Below the pieces are notes generated by a model, which saw only the letters and a program-made list of their open reading frames with translations, did no database searches and was not told the origin of the DNA. From Alviniconcha marisindica (lineage: Eukaryota; Mollusca; Gastropoda; Provannidae), in contig JABMCL010001385.1 of the NCBI GenBank assembly GCA_018857735.1, forward strand, positions 425,001-489,000: DNA of 64,000 nt, read 5' to 3'. Shown one piece after another: positions 27,646 to 41,200 of this stretch; the first letter of the stretch is position 1; every line of letters begins with the position of its first letter. The position numbers and the translations under genes were made by a program.

Positions 27646-28878
27646 TTTCATGGTGCCAATATCACTGTCAAGTATCCTTGATCTGAGTGCCTGTTGCAAG
27701 CCTCCCAGTGCAAGAGTAATGGCAAAAGTGCTTGCTTGCAGTCAGTTCAGCTTTGGAAGCTCCGTACCATGATCATCATGTTAATACTGCAAACGGTTTC
27801 AAAGGACACAAATGTTCCCTTGAAAAACTGTCATCTTTTCGTTGGTTTTTGTGGTCATCTGTTTCATTTTCTTCTTCCATGGCTATGGTCAGCTGCATTG
27901 TTTCAGTGATGTGGTCCTTTCACACGATTCCAAGATGTTCTTTAATGACACACCTGGTGAGCTTGTCGCATAAAAATGACACTACAAAAGTATCCAAATT
28001 TGCAAGGTCAAAGTTAGTTTGCAATCAGCCATTTTCCACCAAAACAGATGATGGAAAAACTGTAAGCTATAACAACACAATTTTCATTTACCATCCTGGA
28101 TTCCACCCACCATCATCCACAAGCCTTGGTAAGAAGACACCCCTTGGCGATCATTTTCCATGACCATCCTGGATTTTATCCACCACCATGCATAAGATGA
28201 GTTATGAAGACATCCCTTGGTGACCACAGCCCAAAGACGTGCTAATACCATTTCCAGTAAGCATTTCATCCACCCTCCTCCGCATGCTGAAGCACAAAGA
28301 CGCTGCTTGCTGACAGCAGCCCAGACTTGTGAGAATGCCATTTTCCAGGGCCCCGTCCTGCATTCCCCTCAGACCCAGATGAGCAGCTTCTGGCACCCTT
28401 GCAGCCAGTCCACCATCAGTGTTATTGCCGAGCCACAAATTCCTCAAAGTAGATCCATGCTCCTTTTGAACAGGGCAAGACTAGCACCTAGATCTCCAGG
28501 TCTCCAGAGACAAAAACGTCCATACAAAATTATGTGTTTCTGGACATGTATGCCACTAATCTAAGCTGGACAAAGAAAAACCACCAAGATCCAGTGTGTG
28601 CTTTACTGTAAAGTTTTGAGATCTGAGCCTTGAGCTGACATGTATCTCAAGCCATCTGCTTTTTTCTCCATTCGCTGGCCAAACACACCGACCTTAATCG
28701 CCTGGGAAGTCGTGTCACCCGTTATCACTCGGCTTTTTCATCCAGGCCTGGATTTCAAGTCCCAAAACTGTACACGACTAAGATCGTCCAAGCCACTGGC
28801 CTTTATAAGGACAAGTGTTCCAGAGTAACTCTGTGCCCTCTACATCACACAGTCTATTGCAATAAGTCACAGCCCACA

Positions 28879-29004
28879 TCAAGAGGCAGAGGAGGAAGAG
28901 ATGGTGGCAACATATCCCTGAATGTTGAGCCCCAAAGTCTGACACTGAGCCAAGATGGTGTGAACAGCCACTGGGTTTTCCTGCGACACCTCGAACAGTA
29001 GGAA
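28879..29004 (-). CDS. ZFC3H1: ZFC3H1 last coding exon and stop
   Basis: A pyrimidine-rich tract ends in GCAACAG before the exon. It has 41 codons, FLLFEVSQENPVAVHTILAQ then CQTLGLNIQGYVATISSSSAS, and a TGA stop. The LLFE and helix pattern completes the final HAT-like repeat. Confidence 0.83.
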   Translation of the reverse strand, partial: FLLFEVSQENPVAVHTILAQCQTLGLNIQGYVATISSSSAS

Positions 29005-32000
29005 CTGTTGCATGGTGCGGGGACAGAGAAAAGGGAAAAGAACTGTTGATTACTCCACTCCTAAGAATGGCAAAACTTGAGATATAAAAGCCCAAATCAT
29101 CAATGACTTCAACTCTATGAAGCTTTCTCACTTGAACACGTTATCAAAATGAGCTTGTGCATGAATATATGAATATAATTATATGATTTACATACAAATT
29201 GCCCCCCCCCCCCCCCTTTTGTTGTTGTTTTGGTTTGTTTGTTTTTTGTTTTACTTACAAAAAAGAAAAAAGGTGTAAGTAGTCTTAACTGCAAAAAGGT
29301 ATGACTGATTTCTTGATCAAGACTTGATCTCTCTAGTATGGATGATGTCAAACGTGAAGCATGCCAGCAAGCTTACTACATTCCAACAATGCAGTCCTTG
29401 ACTCATCATGAAAATAATTACTCTCAAAGCAAATGGGCAACAACAAGTGTTTCAGGGTCACAAACCTGAAACTCATCAAGCATACAACTCATTGCGTACA
29501 TCAAACAGATTTCAAGAAATTCAAAATAGCCACAAAGTTTTGCTTCTGGCATAAAAGGTACCCAAATAAATAATGACTATGGGCATAACATGTACAGTGG
29601 AGCCCTTCTTTTAAAGGAAAAATCCTCAAATTGAGAAGAAGAAGAAGAAACTTAAAAGAAAGTGAGATGGTCTTTGGCCACAGGCTTTAAAGAGGGAAGG
29701 CCTCTAAAATTCTAAGAAAGGTGGTCTTTAAAGATGGATGACCTATAAGAAAGGTGGTCTTTAAAGAAGGATGACCTATAAGAAAGGTGGTCTTTAAAGA
29801 CAGATGACCTATAAGAAATGTGGTCTGTAGAGGGATGACCTACGAGAAAGGTGGTCTTTGAAGAGGGACAACCTATGAGAAAGGTGGTCTTTAATAAAGA
29901 GGGATAACCAATGAGAAAGGTGGTCTTTAAAGAGGGATGGCCTCTGACAAAAATTACTTCTAAGAAAAGTGGTCTTTAAACATGGATGACTTCTGATAAA
30001 GGTGGTCTTCAAAGATGCATGATCTCTAATAAAGGTTGTCTCTGAAGGGCAGCCTCAGAGAAATGTGGTCTTTAAGAAGCCACGGTCTCATACAGATGGT
30101 CTTTAAATAGGGATGGCCTCCAATAAAGGTGATCTCCTAAGACGGATAGCTTCTAAAAAAATAAAAAATAAAAAGGATGACTTTACAAACAACTGACTGA
30201 GAAAGTCTTTTCAAAGGATAGTCTGACACTGACAAAGATAGTCTTTCCAAGGAAAGCTCCACTTGCATCAATTCTAAATCATTTGTATAACCCATAAAGG
30301 CTATTGGCTCTTTCATACACAAATTAAAATCCCACTCTCCCACACTACCAGCACAAGTTAACTTCGTATCCTTATTTAAGATTTTATGACCACATTTTTA
30401 CGCCAATTGTACATTGAGAATATTAACAGTCAGAAGAAAAAAAAACTTGTGCTCTAAATCTTACAACCAACAAATTTATACTATATCAATGGAGACAGCT
30501 GAGATATATATACTGCTGAGCAAAATGTGCTATGGGAGACCACCCACTGGGAACTAAAAAAACATATAAAATGCAAGATCCTCTTCCACTGGTGGTTAAC
30601 TCTTATGCTGATGGTCTGCGAAAACTGTTACAGCAGAGCATTCAGAACAAAATGTCCAAGCCCTAAAGGAAAAAAACAACCACCAAGACTGTCTTATTCT
30701 CCTAAAAATTCAGATCACAACTTGCAGGTTCCCTTTTTTTTCTTTTTTATAACTTATACAAGATACAGGCCTGTATTGTGACGCTGACATTCTAAGTCAT
30801 CATCAAAACTTCACTTCAAAATTGTCACCAGCACAAAGAGGCAGGCAGGTGAAGGGAGGCAGAAATGTTGGGACATGGGGGAAGCAGTAGTTTCCCTTTG
30901 ATGATTTAGCCAAACAGATTTTTTTGTAAATGTCTTACTCGTCCCAATTTCATTGTAGTAACCCCAGTCCTCTTCTCCCCCTTTTTTTTCTTTCTTTCTT
31001 AAAGGCCATATCAGTGACTAAAGGATAAACACAGGTCTTCATGAACAACTGACAAAGTGGTTGTTATATAAGAAGCACAGTTGGCCTCCCATTAGCAAAT
31101 TTCAATGAACTAAGGGAAAAGCTGATCTTACAAATGAGCATGTGCTTCTAGTGACACTTCAACAATGTAAAAATATTATTTTAATTTAAACTGTCTTGCA
31201 TTTTGGACCATTAAAAGGAAGAAGAGTATATTTACATCTTTCCACAGCGACACAGAGAGGGGCATGGCGGTGACGGCGCGAACGTAGAGTCTCTCCACCT
31301 GTCAGTGATACATAAATATTTCTTATGGGACACAGATTCTTCTCTTCTATGGGTCCTGCTGTCCTTGCAAGCTTACAATACCAACATATATATATATATA
31401 TATATACATGGTATGCGCAAACTTCAAAGGGGAACCTGCTGCTACTACATATCTAGGGTGGATCCTGATCAGCACTTGTGCTTTTACTTCATCACCAAGT
31501 GACCGGTGACTGCCTTCCTTGAACGGGGAACCGGCAATGTGGGATAAAGCCACTGTCTATGCGTATGCAGAAACATTCTGGTGGTGACAGTGCAGCATTA
31601 GGTAAAAGGCCCACATTCCCCAACTTCCCTGTGTGAAAGGAACCAGCCTTCTCCAAAATCTTTTTCTTTTTTTTTAATTTTTAACCATCCAACAAGCAAG
31701 AGAGCAAAGTGCAGCATTAAAGGCTTAAAAATGCTTGGACTTTGATTTGATCTAAACTTAGCACTGTTAGTGATGAACAGCAGGGCTGCACACGACCATG
31801 GCACATGCCCTACCTTTGCCGGTGTTGCAGGAACCATTTGTCTGATATCAGACACCAAAGCTGCTCACTCAAGTCACCCGAGGAACACTATCAAAGAGGC
31901 TGCCATTAGGGTGGCCGCAACACGTCACCTTACAATATTTTCTACAAGTAAGCCCCATCAACCATCACTAACGCAAGAGAAGCATTGCAACAAACAAACA

Positions 32001-33030
32001 TAAATAAAAAAACTCTGTATCTCAAGTTTTTATTTTGATCTCTTTTTACCTACTGAAGAAAGACCAGCTTCCTAGGGAAGTGTTTGCAAAAGGCTGGTTC
32101 CTTTCTCAAACAAGTCTAAGAAAAAGCCTGCTGCTCTGCTCCTGCTTTGTGGGTAGCTGTGTCTCATCAGCAGTTCAGCTTTTCACTGAAAGGATTCTGA
32201 TTTGGTGTTTTCACTTCTCTTTTTTTTTTCCTCTTTTTTTTCCTCTCTCAGGATTTGGACAAGATGATGCAACACTGCAGAAAAGTGCCCTATTTACTGA
32301 TACACCAGTACACTAATGCACAGGAATGCACTCTTATCACAAAACAGAACTACACCTCAGTCAGTTTTAGGTTTAACAGACAAGAGATGACCTGGAGTCA
32401 TATTACCGAGGCTCATAATTATGCTTCAGGAAAAAGGATAAATGGGTATATAGAAAGCATTAACATGAATCTTACACAAACAAAAAAGATCGGAACAAGT
32501 TAATGCACCATTTAAATACACCAGCACAACTCGTTCTACCAACACCTTGCAGTGCAGACCATGAACTATATACATGTGCTTCAACACAGCAAACAGAATT
32601 TAATAATAATCCAAAACCATTTTAAGAGAGAATGATTCATATTCTGAGTTATGTGCTATCTGCACAAAAACACAGCAACATACACGGAACAAAACATTTT
32701 CTTCTGCAAGTCAATGTGAAAATAAATTCCCAGTTTACAGTGAGATCTATAAAAACAGTATATATATATATATATATATATATATGCAATGCCTTTAAAG
32801 ACTCAAATCAACTACCTTCTGTTGCAAAAACAATATGGTTATAAAAAAAGAAATGAGAAAACATAATTAACAGTGAAATTCAATGCAATACCATAACTAT
32901 CTTGTCAATACACACATGATAACAGAATTACTCACGTTTCATGATACTTACCTCCCCATAAAAAAAGAAAAAGAAAAAAAAAGATATCTCCAAGCATTTT
33001 ATGAACAAAAACAAACAAGCAAACACACAC

Positions 33031-33064
<34 letters not shown>

Positions 33065-35204
33065 CAAAAACATAAATGTTTGCCAAATTCTAAAAGCATG
33101 AAGCAAAAGCTCACATTTCACCTGAAACTGTAGCAGCAGTTTATATTTCAATTGTTCAAAGCATCATAAACATTAAACATTTTTGTAAATTGAACAAAGA
33201 AATACTGCTAATTCATACTTCTGTAAATGAAATTCCAAAAGCATCTTCAACTTATACTGTTCTGTTAACAATAATATCTCCAAAGAAATAAATGGGGGGT
33301 TTTGGTGTGTTTTTTTAAGCCTCTTAAATTCATACTGTTCTGCACACACACAAATACCCATCTATCTACTCTCTAACGAGTTCCGAAGAGTTAATTTCTA
33401 CACCATACTGACAAATCAACAAACAAACAAAAATACATTAGTGTGAAATACTTTCTGTTGACAAACCCAGTTTCTCTTTTCATCAAAGTACAAACATGAG
33501 CAGTAATGACTGTTGACAGTGCTATGTTCAGTCCTCAACATGATCACCTGCAATAACTTGAATAAGCGCAACACAGCTACACTTAAGGAGTGAGCATCCA
33601 TCATAAACAATATTTAAAACAAGCTGCCTTACCTCTTTAGGTGTTCCTTCCTGCTGTGCTAAAGCGAGAGCCCTGGAAATAAAAGTTCTAAATGATACAA
33701 TCCTGATTCAAGCCAAATGCTTCAGTGTGATACGATCCAGTTACAAGTCATGCAGGTGGTTCTTTCTGCATGACATGATTCTGATACAACTGAAATGGTT
33801 TTGCATAATATGCAGTTACAAGTGAAACTGTTCAACATGATACAACCTTGATACAAGTGTAACAGGTTTGTACAATGGTGACCCTTATACAAGTAAAATG
33901 GTTCTGCTTGATAAACTCCTAACACAGTTGAAACTGATCTGTAGCACATGGTAATAAAAAAAAGAGAGTAAAACACTTCTGTGTACTATGACCCTGATAT
34001 AAGTAAAACAATTCTGCATGATACAATCCTCATACAAGCTTAAAAATCTCAGTGTAACATGACCTGGATCCACGTGTAACAGTTAATAAGTTATGCATTG
34101 TATGACCATGATACATGTGTAACAGCCCTACACAATATAACCACGATACAAGTGGAACAGTCCTGTCTAATGTAAACCTTATACAAGTGTAACAGTTCTG
34201 TACAATATCACCCTGACGCAAGTACAGCAATTCTGCATGACATGATCCTGATACAAGTGTAACAGTAAACCTTATACAAGTGTAACAGTTCTGTACAATA
34301 TCACCCTGACGCAAGTGCAGCAATTCTGCATGACATGATCCTGATACAAGTGTAACAGTTCTGTATACTATGAACCTGATATATAAGTGAAATGTACACT
34401 TCCAAATGAATATGGTGCTGATACAAATGAAATGGCTATAAAAAGTGTGATCCTGATACAAGTGTAACAGTTCTGAAAACTATGAACCTGATATAAGTGA
34501 AATGTACACTTCCGAATGAATATGGTGCTGATACAAATGAAACGGTTATGAAAAGTGTGATCCTGACACAAGTGAAACATTCTGAATAGTACAATCCCAG
34601 TAGAAGTGAATCAGTTCTGAGTGGGACGATCTTGACTCAAATGAAGCAGTTCTTTGTGTGAACCTGATACAAGTGAAGCAGTTCTGAACAGTACAATCCT
34701 GATAGAAGTGAATCAGTTCTGCGTGGGATGATTTTGACTCAAATAAAACAGTTCTTTGAGTGAACCTGATACAAGTGAAACAGTTCTGAACAGTACAATC
34801 CCGATAGAAGTGAATCAGTTCTGAGCAGGACAATCTTGACTCAAATAAAATAGTTCTGTACGTGAACCTGATACAAGTGAAACAGTTCCACACCATATGA
34901 ACCCTGACATAAGAGAAATATTAATCTGAGTCATCCATCAAATACATCCGTTCAAAATTAAACTGAGGCCATTTTTATATATATTTTTTCAAAATAAAAA
35001 GGACATTAACGTACACACAAGCAAATTCACTCTGCTTCAGCAGATGTAGCTCAGATTTCTGTAGAATATGCCAATGTCCACATTCAGCCCCATCTATTCC
35101 CTATCCTCAAATGTTATATGCAGACATGACACACAGCGAATTTAAATGAAACTATCTATGTCAAAATAATTCTCATCAGAAATTCATTCCATCCATGAAC
35201 ACAT

Positions 35205-35265
<61 letters not shown>

Positions 35266-38200
35266 TCACATACTCATGAGCATGCACACATGCCCATGCA
35301 TGGAAAAATAATTGACAGAGCCAAACTGCCACAGATCCAGTCTCTCCAGACTCTCAAGACATACACATGCACACCAAAAGATGCAGCCCATGACTGCCCC
35401 TTTAAATGAAAAACAAGAGCTCACAGTTTCCACAGGTGGAGGTTGGGCACCTTGTCGTAGATGGCACTGGCACACAAACTGCGAGCCCTGCGCGTCTGTC
35501 CTTCCTCCACAGCCCTCTCCACACACCTGCAGATGCACATCACCATAGTAACTCGGCCTGTGGGCATGGTTGCACACACAAACACAAGGTCTTTCTGGGT
35601 ATCACTTTTCCCGCATCAACTTTCACATTGCACAGCATTTTTTCATTCTGAAGTTTCACACACACACACAACACACATTAGTAAATTCAGCAAACACACA
35701 TGCATGCACATGCACACACATACACACACACACAGCATACACAAACCACACCACACATTTTCCCTATATAACACAAGACGAACCTAATCAGCAAAGAAAT
35801 GTTGTCTGGCATGAGATCATAGAAGGTGTGCAGAGCAGTGACTGCGACATCCGGTGAAATGAGCTCCATGTAGAAATCCACCAGGGAAGTCATGTGGCTC
35901 AGGTCTCTCCACTGCTGCTCCTGACGCTGATGTTGCCGGGGAAATGGCACAGGGACCAGAGTCGGTGCCGTCGTGATGCTACGCATCATGGCCTCCTGCA
36001 GTTGCTGCAAGGTGCTCTCAGAAGCAGCAGGTGGAGAATTCTGATGCTGTCGGTACAGGAACTGTACATAGCTGGGGAAAAGGACACAGACCAAACTATA
36101 GACATGGGGAAAAGGACACAGACCAAACTATAGACAGTGGGGGAAAGGACACAAACCAAACAATAGACAATGGGAAAAAGGACACAAACCAAACTATAGA
36201 CAGTGGGGACATGGACACAAACCAAACTACAGACAATGGGGAAAAGGACACAAACCAAACTACAGACAGTGGGGAAAAGGACACAAACCAAACTATAGAC
36301 AGAGGGGAAAAGGACACAAACCAAACTATAGACATGGGGAAAAGGACACAGACCAAACTATAGACAGTGGGGGAAAGGACACAAACCAAACTACAGACAG
36401 TGGGGAAAAGGACACAAACCAAACTATAGACAGAGGGGAAAAGGACACAAACCAAACTATAGACAGGGGGAAAAGGACACAAACCAAACTATAGACAGAG
36501 GGGAAAAGGACACAAACCAAACTACAGACAGTGGGGAAAAGGACACAAACCAAAGACAGTGGGGGAAAGGACACAAACCAAACAGTGGGGAAAAGGACAC
36601 AAACCAAAGACAGTGGGGGAAAGGACACAAACCAAACAGTGGGGAAAAGGACACAAACCAAATTATAGCAGGTTATGGAAATGCACAAACTGAAGAACTA
36701 CAAACTGCACTGATGATCATGTTAATCACTGACACTGAATACAGGTGATTACCACCAGCAACTAATAATCAAAATCTTTTCAAAGGTATGTGATAATCTC
36801 TTCAGGAATGAGCCTTACAAATATTTCTGGGATTTTTACCCATCACCGTAACTGCATCAGTTACTTTATTAAATTGTTGGAGAGAGAAAAAGAAAAAGAA
36901 ACCCACAACACCCCCCCCCCCCCCCCCCATGTGAAAATATATTCAGAAATGGACACTGAAACAAAATTTCTGGAATCCCCTCCCCTCACCATGTCAACTG
37001 CTAACTTTTATCAACCTGCTATCCTGGAGAGAAGCGTTCCCTGCTGTCACAACACTTGCAAACTTGTGGTCCTCCAAACAACTTACCATTTCCAGAGTTG
37101 ACAGAGGTCAGCAGCGCGCGTGGTGGCTGACAGAGCAATCTCATACGTGTTGACAACCTCCACCGTCTCCCCTTGCAACTCCAGCAGCAAGCTGACAATG
37201 AATGAGTCAATAAATGGTCAAGTTGTACAGTATGCAACAAAAACACAACAACTGTGCTCTGGATCCCTAAGGTTAACGGAAAACAGAAGATGGCAAACAT
37301 CTGATGAAAGAGATCTAAGATGGCAAACATCTGATGAAAGAGATCTATCTATATTACACCTATCCAAACAAACTTGATTCCCACGTAAAAAAACAAAACA
37401 ACAAAAAACATTCCAAGCAAAACAGCTGAAACTGTCTTTCTTCCTGTTAACCGTCTTTGTACCATAATCACTTGTATGTTGCCAGGTAAAGGGCATCTAT
37501 GTCAAAAATGTGCATGTTGTGTTGTGTTGTCCTAGTCAAAAGGCTTTGGTATAATGGGCGACTTAGCTGCGGATCGCCCTGCTAGGTGGCGCTGGGCATA
37601 TTTGGGGCTTTGACAAAGCTCAGGTCAGCTGAAAATGATCTCCCCTACACTAGCCAGGTGGCGCTGGGCCTATTTGGGCAGTGCAATGCTCAAGCCAGCA
37701 AAGTCGCTCATTATGATGGGGAAAATAAATTAAGAGACTTTTTTACATGTGTTTTGGCCTTTTTCCTCAACACAAGCAAGTCAACTCTGAGTCCAAACTT
37801 TCATATCTACTAAACAAACATTTAAAAATACTGACACCTCCATTTTGTTTCAGTGGTACTTCAATGTCAGTAAAACATACACCAGGGGCACTTTTGTGGC
37901 CATTTCAGATGAAGAAAAAAAGAAGATGCGCACCACACCTGAACAAAAAGGCAGCCACTGTTGTTCTTGTTACCGTCATCATCATCGCCAGTATCATCAT
38001 CACACTGACAGGCGAACAGGGGGAAGATCAACATCATCACAACTCACCAAAAACAAAGCCAGAGGTAGACGTTCCTGTCAGCGGCATTCTTCCTCGCTCC
38101 TTCCTTCAAGGGCGGGATCTTCTTGTGGACGGGGACCTCGAGTCCTAACAGCTTCCTAAGTAAAGACACACTTCTACATGCACAAGTTACTCCATCCGAC

Positions 38201-41200
38201 CCCAGCACCAGTTCCCCAACAACACAGTCAGCCCAGAAAGAAGAGAACATACATCACAGCCATCTACAGTAACCAGCTCAGTTCCACAAGGGAGCCCCTC
38301 TCTTAAGACCACCCTGAACACCAAGCAAACGGAGGACTTAAAAGAGGGCTGGTCCATGAGCAGTGGTTCAAGGTCCAAATGATGGGCAAGGTTTCGCGAC
38401 AGGTGGTCCTAAACAGAAAGGTGGTCTTTCCACCGTGCTCGCCTGAAAGGCGCAGCAGCCATGGAGAGAGCGCACACACTGTGCTCATCTTCCGAGCCTG
38501 AAAGGCATCTCAGCCACAGAGGGAGTGCACACGTGTGCAAGCGCACACATTCAAAAGTGGACAAGGGTTCATGAAAACCTAAACTGCAGATGCAACTCTG
38601 CTTGTGGTCACAAATGCCCATGATGGCAATTTCTTTTGTTCTTGCTTGCCCCCCCCCCCCCCCCCCCCCCCCAAGCTGCATTCCGAGCATCAACTACCAG
38701 CCGGCCCTGCCTCACATCTCTCTCCCAACTGGTTACCCCACTGCTGGTCCCAGCTCCCTATCCTTTCATGCACCAACAGAAGACAGTTATCCGTCACTTT
38801 TCAAAACCATGATGTAACCGAGCACGGCAGAGCTGCATGGCACTGTAGGTCGGGGAAGCCAAGCCACAAAATGTGGCTTCAAAAGTCTGTCCTTAATCCA
38901 TACAGCCCCAAGCGTTCTCTTGAATCTGTAATTAAAATGTTGATGTATGAAAGCAGGGTCAACTAACTATACACCCCCCTGCAAGTTAGGACGAGCGACT
39001 CACGAGAAGAGAAAGTTTGGATCGGATTTGACTGCCTCCTCGCTGCTCAGGTCGTAGTGACCCAAGATAAACTGCTCCAGCTTCTCCAGAGCCTCGTTCC
39101 CCTGCCACAGAGGGAAAGCAAGTGAGCAGTTGTACAACGAAGCCCAGAAACAAGGGTTGTACAACAAAATCCACAAATGGGGCTTGTACAACATAATCCA
39201 CATATGGGGGTTGTACAACGAAATCCACTAATGGGGGTTGTACAACAAAACCTACAATTAGGGGTTGTACAACAAAATCCACAAATGGGGTTTGCACAAC
39301 AAACTCTACAAACATGGGTTGTACAACAAAATCTGCAAGGGGTGGGGTTGGGGTGTTACACAACAAAATCCACAAACGGGGGTTGGTACAACTGAATCCA
39401 GAAACGGGGGTTGTGCAACAAAGTCTAGAAACTGGGGTTCTGTAACAAAATCTAGAAACAGGGGCTGCACAACAAAACCAAGAAGCAGGGGCAGTGAGTT
39501 CTTGTACTTTAATGTCCTGTCGACTGCATAGGGTCACCTCAGGACAAAACAGGGGCTGTACAACAAGATACAGGGGCTGTACAACAAAATCAAGATACAG
39601 GGACTGTACAACAAAATCAAGGGGCTGTACAACAAAATCAAGATACAGGGACTGTACAACAAAATCAAGATACAGGGGCTGTACAATCAAGACAAAAAAT
39701 ATACAAAAACCAGGGACTGTATATACAACAAAATCAAGAATCATGGATTGTACGACAAAATATAAAAATGGGAGTTTTCACAAATCTACACACAGGGGTT
39801 GTACAGCAAAACCGGGGAACACAGTTTGTACAACAAAACCTAGAAACTGGGGTGGTACAACAAAATCAAGAAACTTACTGGGGGAATATTTATTCTATAA
39901 TTTTGACTTTACAGCCTAACTTTACAGATATAAAGCCACAGATATCCATATTCGCCAGGCTGGTCCTGATTTCACATTCTGTTGCATGTAATCGCATATC
40001 TCATGCTCACCAGTGACATTTCAAAAACAGCAGCATGATAGTGAAGCTTGGCACTGAAGACATTGGCTGATGTGGCATCCAGCAATACCTGTGTACATAT
40101 CAACACACCCACACACACGCATGCACACCCACACCCACACACATACGCAAAACACACACATACACAAGCAAATAGTCAGACCACTTCAGACCAAACACAA
40201 TACATTTTGCCCAAAATCATCAGCTCTTCTGAACTGCTTAAATATCACAAAATCAAAAGGAGTAAGTTGTTGAATTATTTAACATTAACAGCTTGCCTTA
40301 TAGTCTACACAACATTTGGGACGAAAGAGGTCCTCCCTCAAAGATAGTGAATCACATCTGGCAGTTTCATACACACAATGCATCACATCTAGCAGTTTCA
40401 TACAATCCTATGCTCACCCGTCAGCTACGAACACATTCAAAAGAAGAAGCAGGTTATGGTGTTAGAGGGAAACTACTTAATTCTCCACACAGGTCTACCA
40501 AAATCACCCATGAGCCTAACACTGTCAGCACCCTCTGTGATGACCAAGATCTTTCTTGACCCACTTCCAGCTACAGATTGGCTGCAAAAGTCTCTTTCAA
40601 GCTCTGTGTACAACTGTGATCCAAACGCTCCCTTAACCGATGGCTAGAAATCAGTTGCTTCACACACATGGCTTGAGTGTCTCAACAGGGATAACTGGAA
40701 GTGCCAATGCTAAAGATACAGCCCACATGAAAACATCAGGTGACACTGTCCCATCACAATTCACTCAGATTACTATATAATCTGCGCTGGCACAAGCATT
40801 GTGAGCAGTTACAGCAAAAATGCCAGATACAGTCTGACCCATCTGCTACAAACACTGCCATTTGAAACTGGCAGGTTTTCTAAAACTTATGGCATAACCA
40901 ATTCTGGCAGAGGCTGGAGGTGAGGTGAAATTTGACCTGTGCAGCATTGTGGCAGTCCTGGCAGCCCGCATAGATGTCAGCCACCATGAGCCAGATGTCC
41001 TCCTGGTCAGGGACACAATTCAACACCTGGGTCAGGATCTGGCACGCCTCCATGTACCTGTGGCACAGGTAAAAAAAACAAAAAAACAATGAGGGACATA
41101 CCTCAACACCTGGATCATGATCTGGCATGTTTCCATGTACCTGTGGCACAGGTAAAAAAAATAATAAAAAAAATGAGGGACACACCTCAACACCTGGGTC

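Larger units (their letters stand above)
20500..28878 (-). other. Region downstream of the ZFC3H1 stop; possible long 3' UTR or intergenic
   Basis: No continuing exons are seen. Candidate AATAAA signals read on the minus strand include 24609-24614 and 20518-20523/20528-20533, but none can be tied to a transcript end. Contents: SINEs at 22.07-22.56 and 22.61-22.79 kb, a minus-strand open stretch at 23.5-23.8 kb, minisatellites at 25.86-25.98 and 26.98-27.64 kb, otherwise unremarkable AT-rich sequence. Confidence 0.3.

Noticed and set aside
33722..34896. Series of minus-strand frames rich in Cys, Ile, Phe and His
   Set aside because: Produced by the imperfect 33-bp intron repeat; no start, splice signals or consistent frame.
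35350..35424. Taking the TGA after exon 21 as the ZFC3H1 stop
   Set aside because: The TGA overlaps a consensus donor, and exons 22 and 23 continue the frame with HAT-like sequence to a proper stop.
36031..36688. Frames with repeated VSFSPLS or DTNQTIDSG motifs
   Set aside because: Translations of the 33-bp minisatellite beside exon 20.
39177..39919. Plus and minus frames with repeated WVVQQN or DFVVQP motifs
   Set aside because: Translations of the palindromic minisatellite.
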